Shown here piece by piece: positions 12,801 to 13,828 of a DNA stretch of 13,828 nucleotides. The position numbers were made by a program, and so were the translations under genes. The stretch spans positions 1 to 13,828 of the forward strand of contig JAFNYG010000077.1 of the NCBI GenBank assembly GCA_017383325.1, given 5' to 3'. Within the stretch, counting starts at the first letter, position 1. Every line of letters starts with the position of its first letter. The stretch comes from Alphaproteobacteria bacterium. Its GTDB lineage: Bacteria; Pseudomonadota; Alphaproteobacteria; Rs-D84. Below the pieces are notes generated by a model that saw only the letters and a list, made by a program, of their open reading frames with translations, had not been told where the DNA came from and ran no database searches.

Positions 12801-13802
12801 TTATTCCATGCTGGTGGTAATGACGTCACCGTACATACCAACCTCTTCCGAGCCGACATAACAACGGATTTTTGAACCAACATTGTTCATAAATTCGCTG
12901 ATGGCGGCCTGTTGGGCTTTATCCAGTTCGGCGTCCTGGATAGATTTTGTCACACCCCATGTTAACAATCCACCTGTCACAGCACCGGCGGCGGCACCGA
13001 TACCGGCGGCGGCACCCTTGCTGAGGCCTTTTTTCTTGTCGTCTGTACCTTTTGCGTACGATTCGCATGTTTCAAGCAACGCATCCACTTTGCCAATCAG
13101 TTCATTACGTGGGGTGCCCAGACTATTAAAGGCGTCTTGTTTCAGCGCATCACCGGTTCTATCTAATACATTTTCGGTTTTTGTTTGGCAGCTGTTGTAT
13201 GCCTTATAATATGCATCATACAGCGCTCTATCAGTTCCACAGTATTTTTGTTCATCTCCTTTATCAAAACAACCAGTGATTGGATAGCTAATATTACTGC
13301 TTCCACATTCTTTGTCGGGGCTTGCATTATCGCACGCTGCTAGCAGCCAGGAAACCTCATACTTTTGTGTCCAATCTATATTTTTTCCACTCAGAAACGC
13401 ATAGACAGCTTTATTACCTAAATCTTCCCTTATGCCATCTGTACACTCTGTTGTTTTGGACGTATAGCTATCTTTATACTTTGTTGTTGTATATGCGGAC
13501 AGCGCGCTGTTATAACTACGCAATGCTGTACGAACTTCCCTGATTTGCGCTTCATGCTTATAATCGTCTTCACCGGCATTTTCTTTGGTCAAATCAATCA
13601 ATTTATTGATGTATGTCGATGCAGATGATGCAGTGTTAATATCGGAAATAGCGGTATCAAAGCCGTTGTAATATTTACGACATTTCTTAGCAACACTGTC
13701 ATCCTGCTTTTTAATACCGGTCAGACCGCCCAGGACAGATCCATCTTGGATGCCCGCCCCCAGGTATCCGCCACCAACACCGCCACCCAGCGCGCCCAGG
13801 TT
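12801..13802 (-). CDS. Glycine-zipper, cysteine-containing protein of unknown function, 5' end missing
   Basis: The frame is open from 13802 to the TAA at 12801-12803 (333 residues), with no ATG at its start. An in-frame TGA at 13803-13805, inside the last 26 bases of the window, precedes it. The visible N-terminus is already a glycine zipper (GALGGGVGGGYLGAG, residues 3-17), so a signal peptide or start has probably been lost at the edge, or the terminal bases are misjoined. The middle (about residues 30-215) is hydrophilic with many cysteines and a TTG that could be misread as a start (13599-13601). A second Gly/Ala zipper, GAAAGIGAAAGAVTGG (263-278), could insert in a membrane. The C-terminus reads CYVGSEEVGMYGD. 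I do not recognise the family. The zippers and paired cysteines suggest an envelope location (inference). Confidence 0.65.
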   Translation of the reverse strand, partial: NLGALGGGVGGGYLGAGIQDGSVLGGLTGIKKQDDSVAKKCRKYYNGFDTAISDINTASSASTYINKLIDLTKENAGEDDYKHEAQIREVRTALRSYNSALSAYTTTKYKDSYTSKTTECTDGIREDLGNKAVYAFLSGKNIDWTQKYEVSWLLAACDNASPDKECGSSNISYPITGCFDKGDEQKYCGTDRALYDAYYKAYNSCQTKTENVLDRTGDALKQDAFNSLGTPRNELIGKVDALLETCESYAKGTDDKKKGLSKGAAAGIGAAAGAVTGGLLTWGVTKSIQDAELDKAQQAAISEFMNNVGSKIRCYVGSEEVGMYGDVITTSME

Positions 13803-13828
13803 TCAATATAGCGTGGAGCATGTTTCAA

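Noticed and set aside
13800..13828. GTTTCAATATAGCGTGG... at the right edge, which on the minus strand ends ATTGAAAC like many CRISPR repeats.
   Set aside because: Only one copy and no spacer is visible; the similarity is a short common ending and the position at the window edge makes artefact likely.

Overview
The window reads as a chromosomal piece of a host-associated alphaproteobacterium. The evidence is a cysteine-free L31 protein of the alphaproteobacterial kind, a P-type (VirB/VirD4) type IV secretion system (T4SS) scattered among housekeeping genes, and an expansion of VirB6 paralogues like that of the Rickettsiales (rvhB6a-e). I cannot name the genus from sequence alone; uncultured Rickettsiales-like or gut alphaproteobacterial lineages are plausible. 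Both ends of the window cut genes.

Layout. Bases 1-1648 (minus strand) hold a compact set: rsmE (16S rRNA m3U1498 methyltransferase), rluB (23S pseudouridine synthase, start abutting the rsmE stop) and a cut-off single-pass membrane protein. Divergent from it is virD4 (1705-3954), the T4SS coupling ATPase, which ends at a bidirectional terminator. Bases 3985-5522 (minus) carry rpmE (L31) followed by an inositol-monophosphatase/SuhB-like protein that has lost all its side-chain metal ligands, and an unrecognised 170-residue protein. Bases 5592-12330 hold five VirB6/TrbL-like polytopic membrane proteins: one on the minus strand and four tightly packed on the plus strand (gaps of 3, 0 and -2/-4 bases). 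The divergent pair is driven from a perfect 15-bp inverted repeat in which each arm is an extended -10 promoter. Bases 12331-12760 contain decayed GIY-YIG nuclease gene remnants and two 64-bp copies of a REP-like repeat. A perfect palindromic terminator separates these from a minus-strand glycine-zipper, cysteine-containing protein that runs towards the right edge.

How it works together. VirD4 recruits substrates, and the VirB6 paralogues would form or diversify the inner-membrane channel base of the same secretion system. virD4, the minus-strand virB6 and the 170-residue gene share an unusual start region: an extended -10 (TGnTATAAT) only 8-9 bases before the ATG and no Shine-Dalgarno. This predicts leaderless mRNAs and hints that the orphan gene belongs to the T4SS regulon. 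Observations most worth a second look are the mirror-image divergent promoter, the leaderless promoter class, the five-way VirB6 set with its CxxC motif in three members, the catalytically dead SuhB-like protein behind L31, and the GIY-YIG/REP remnant.
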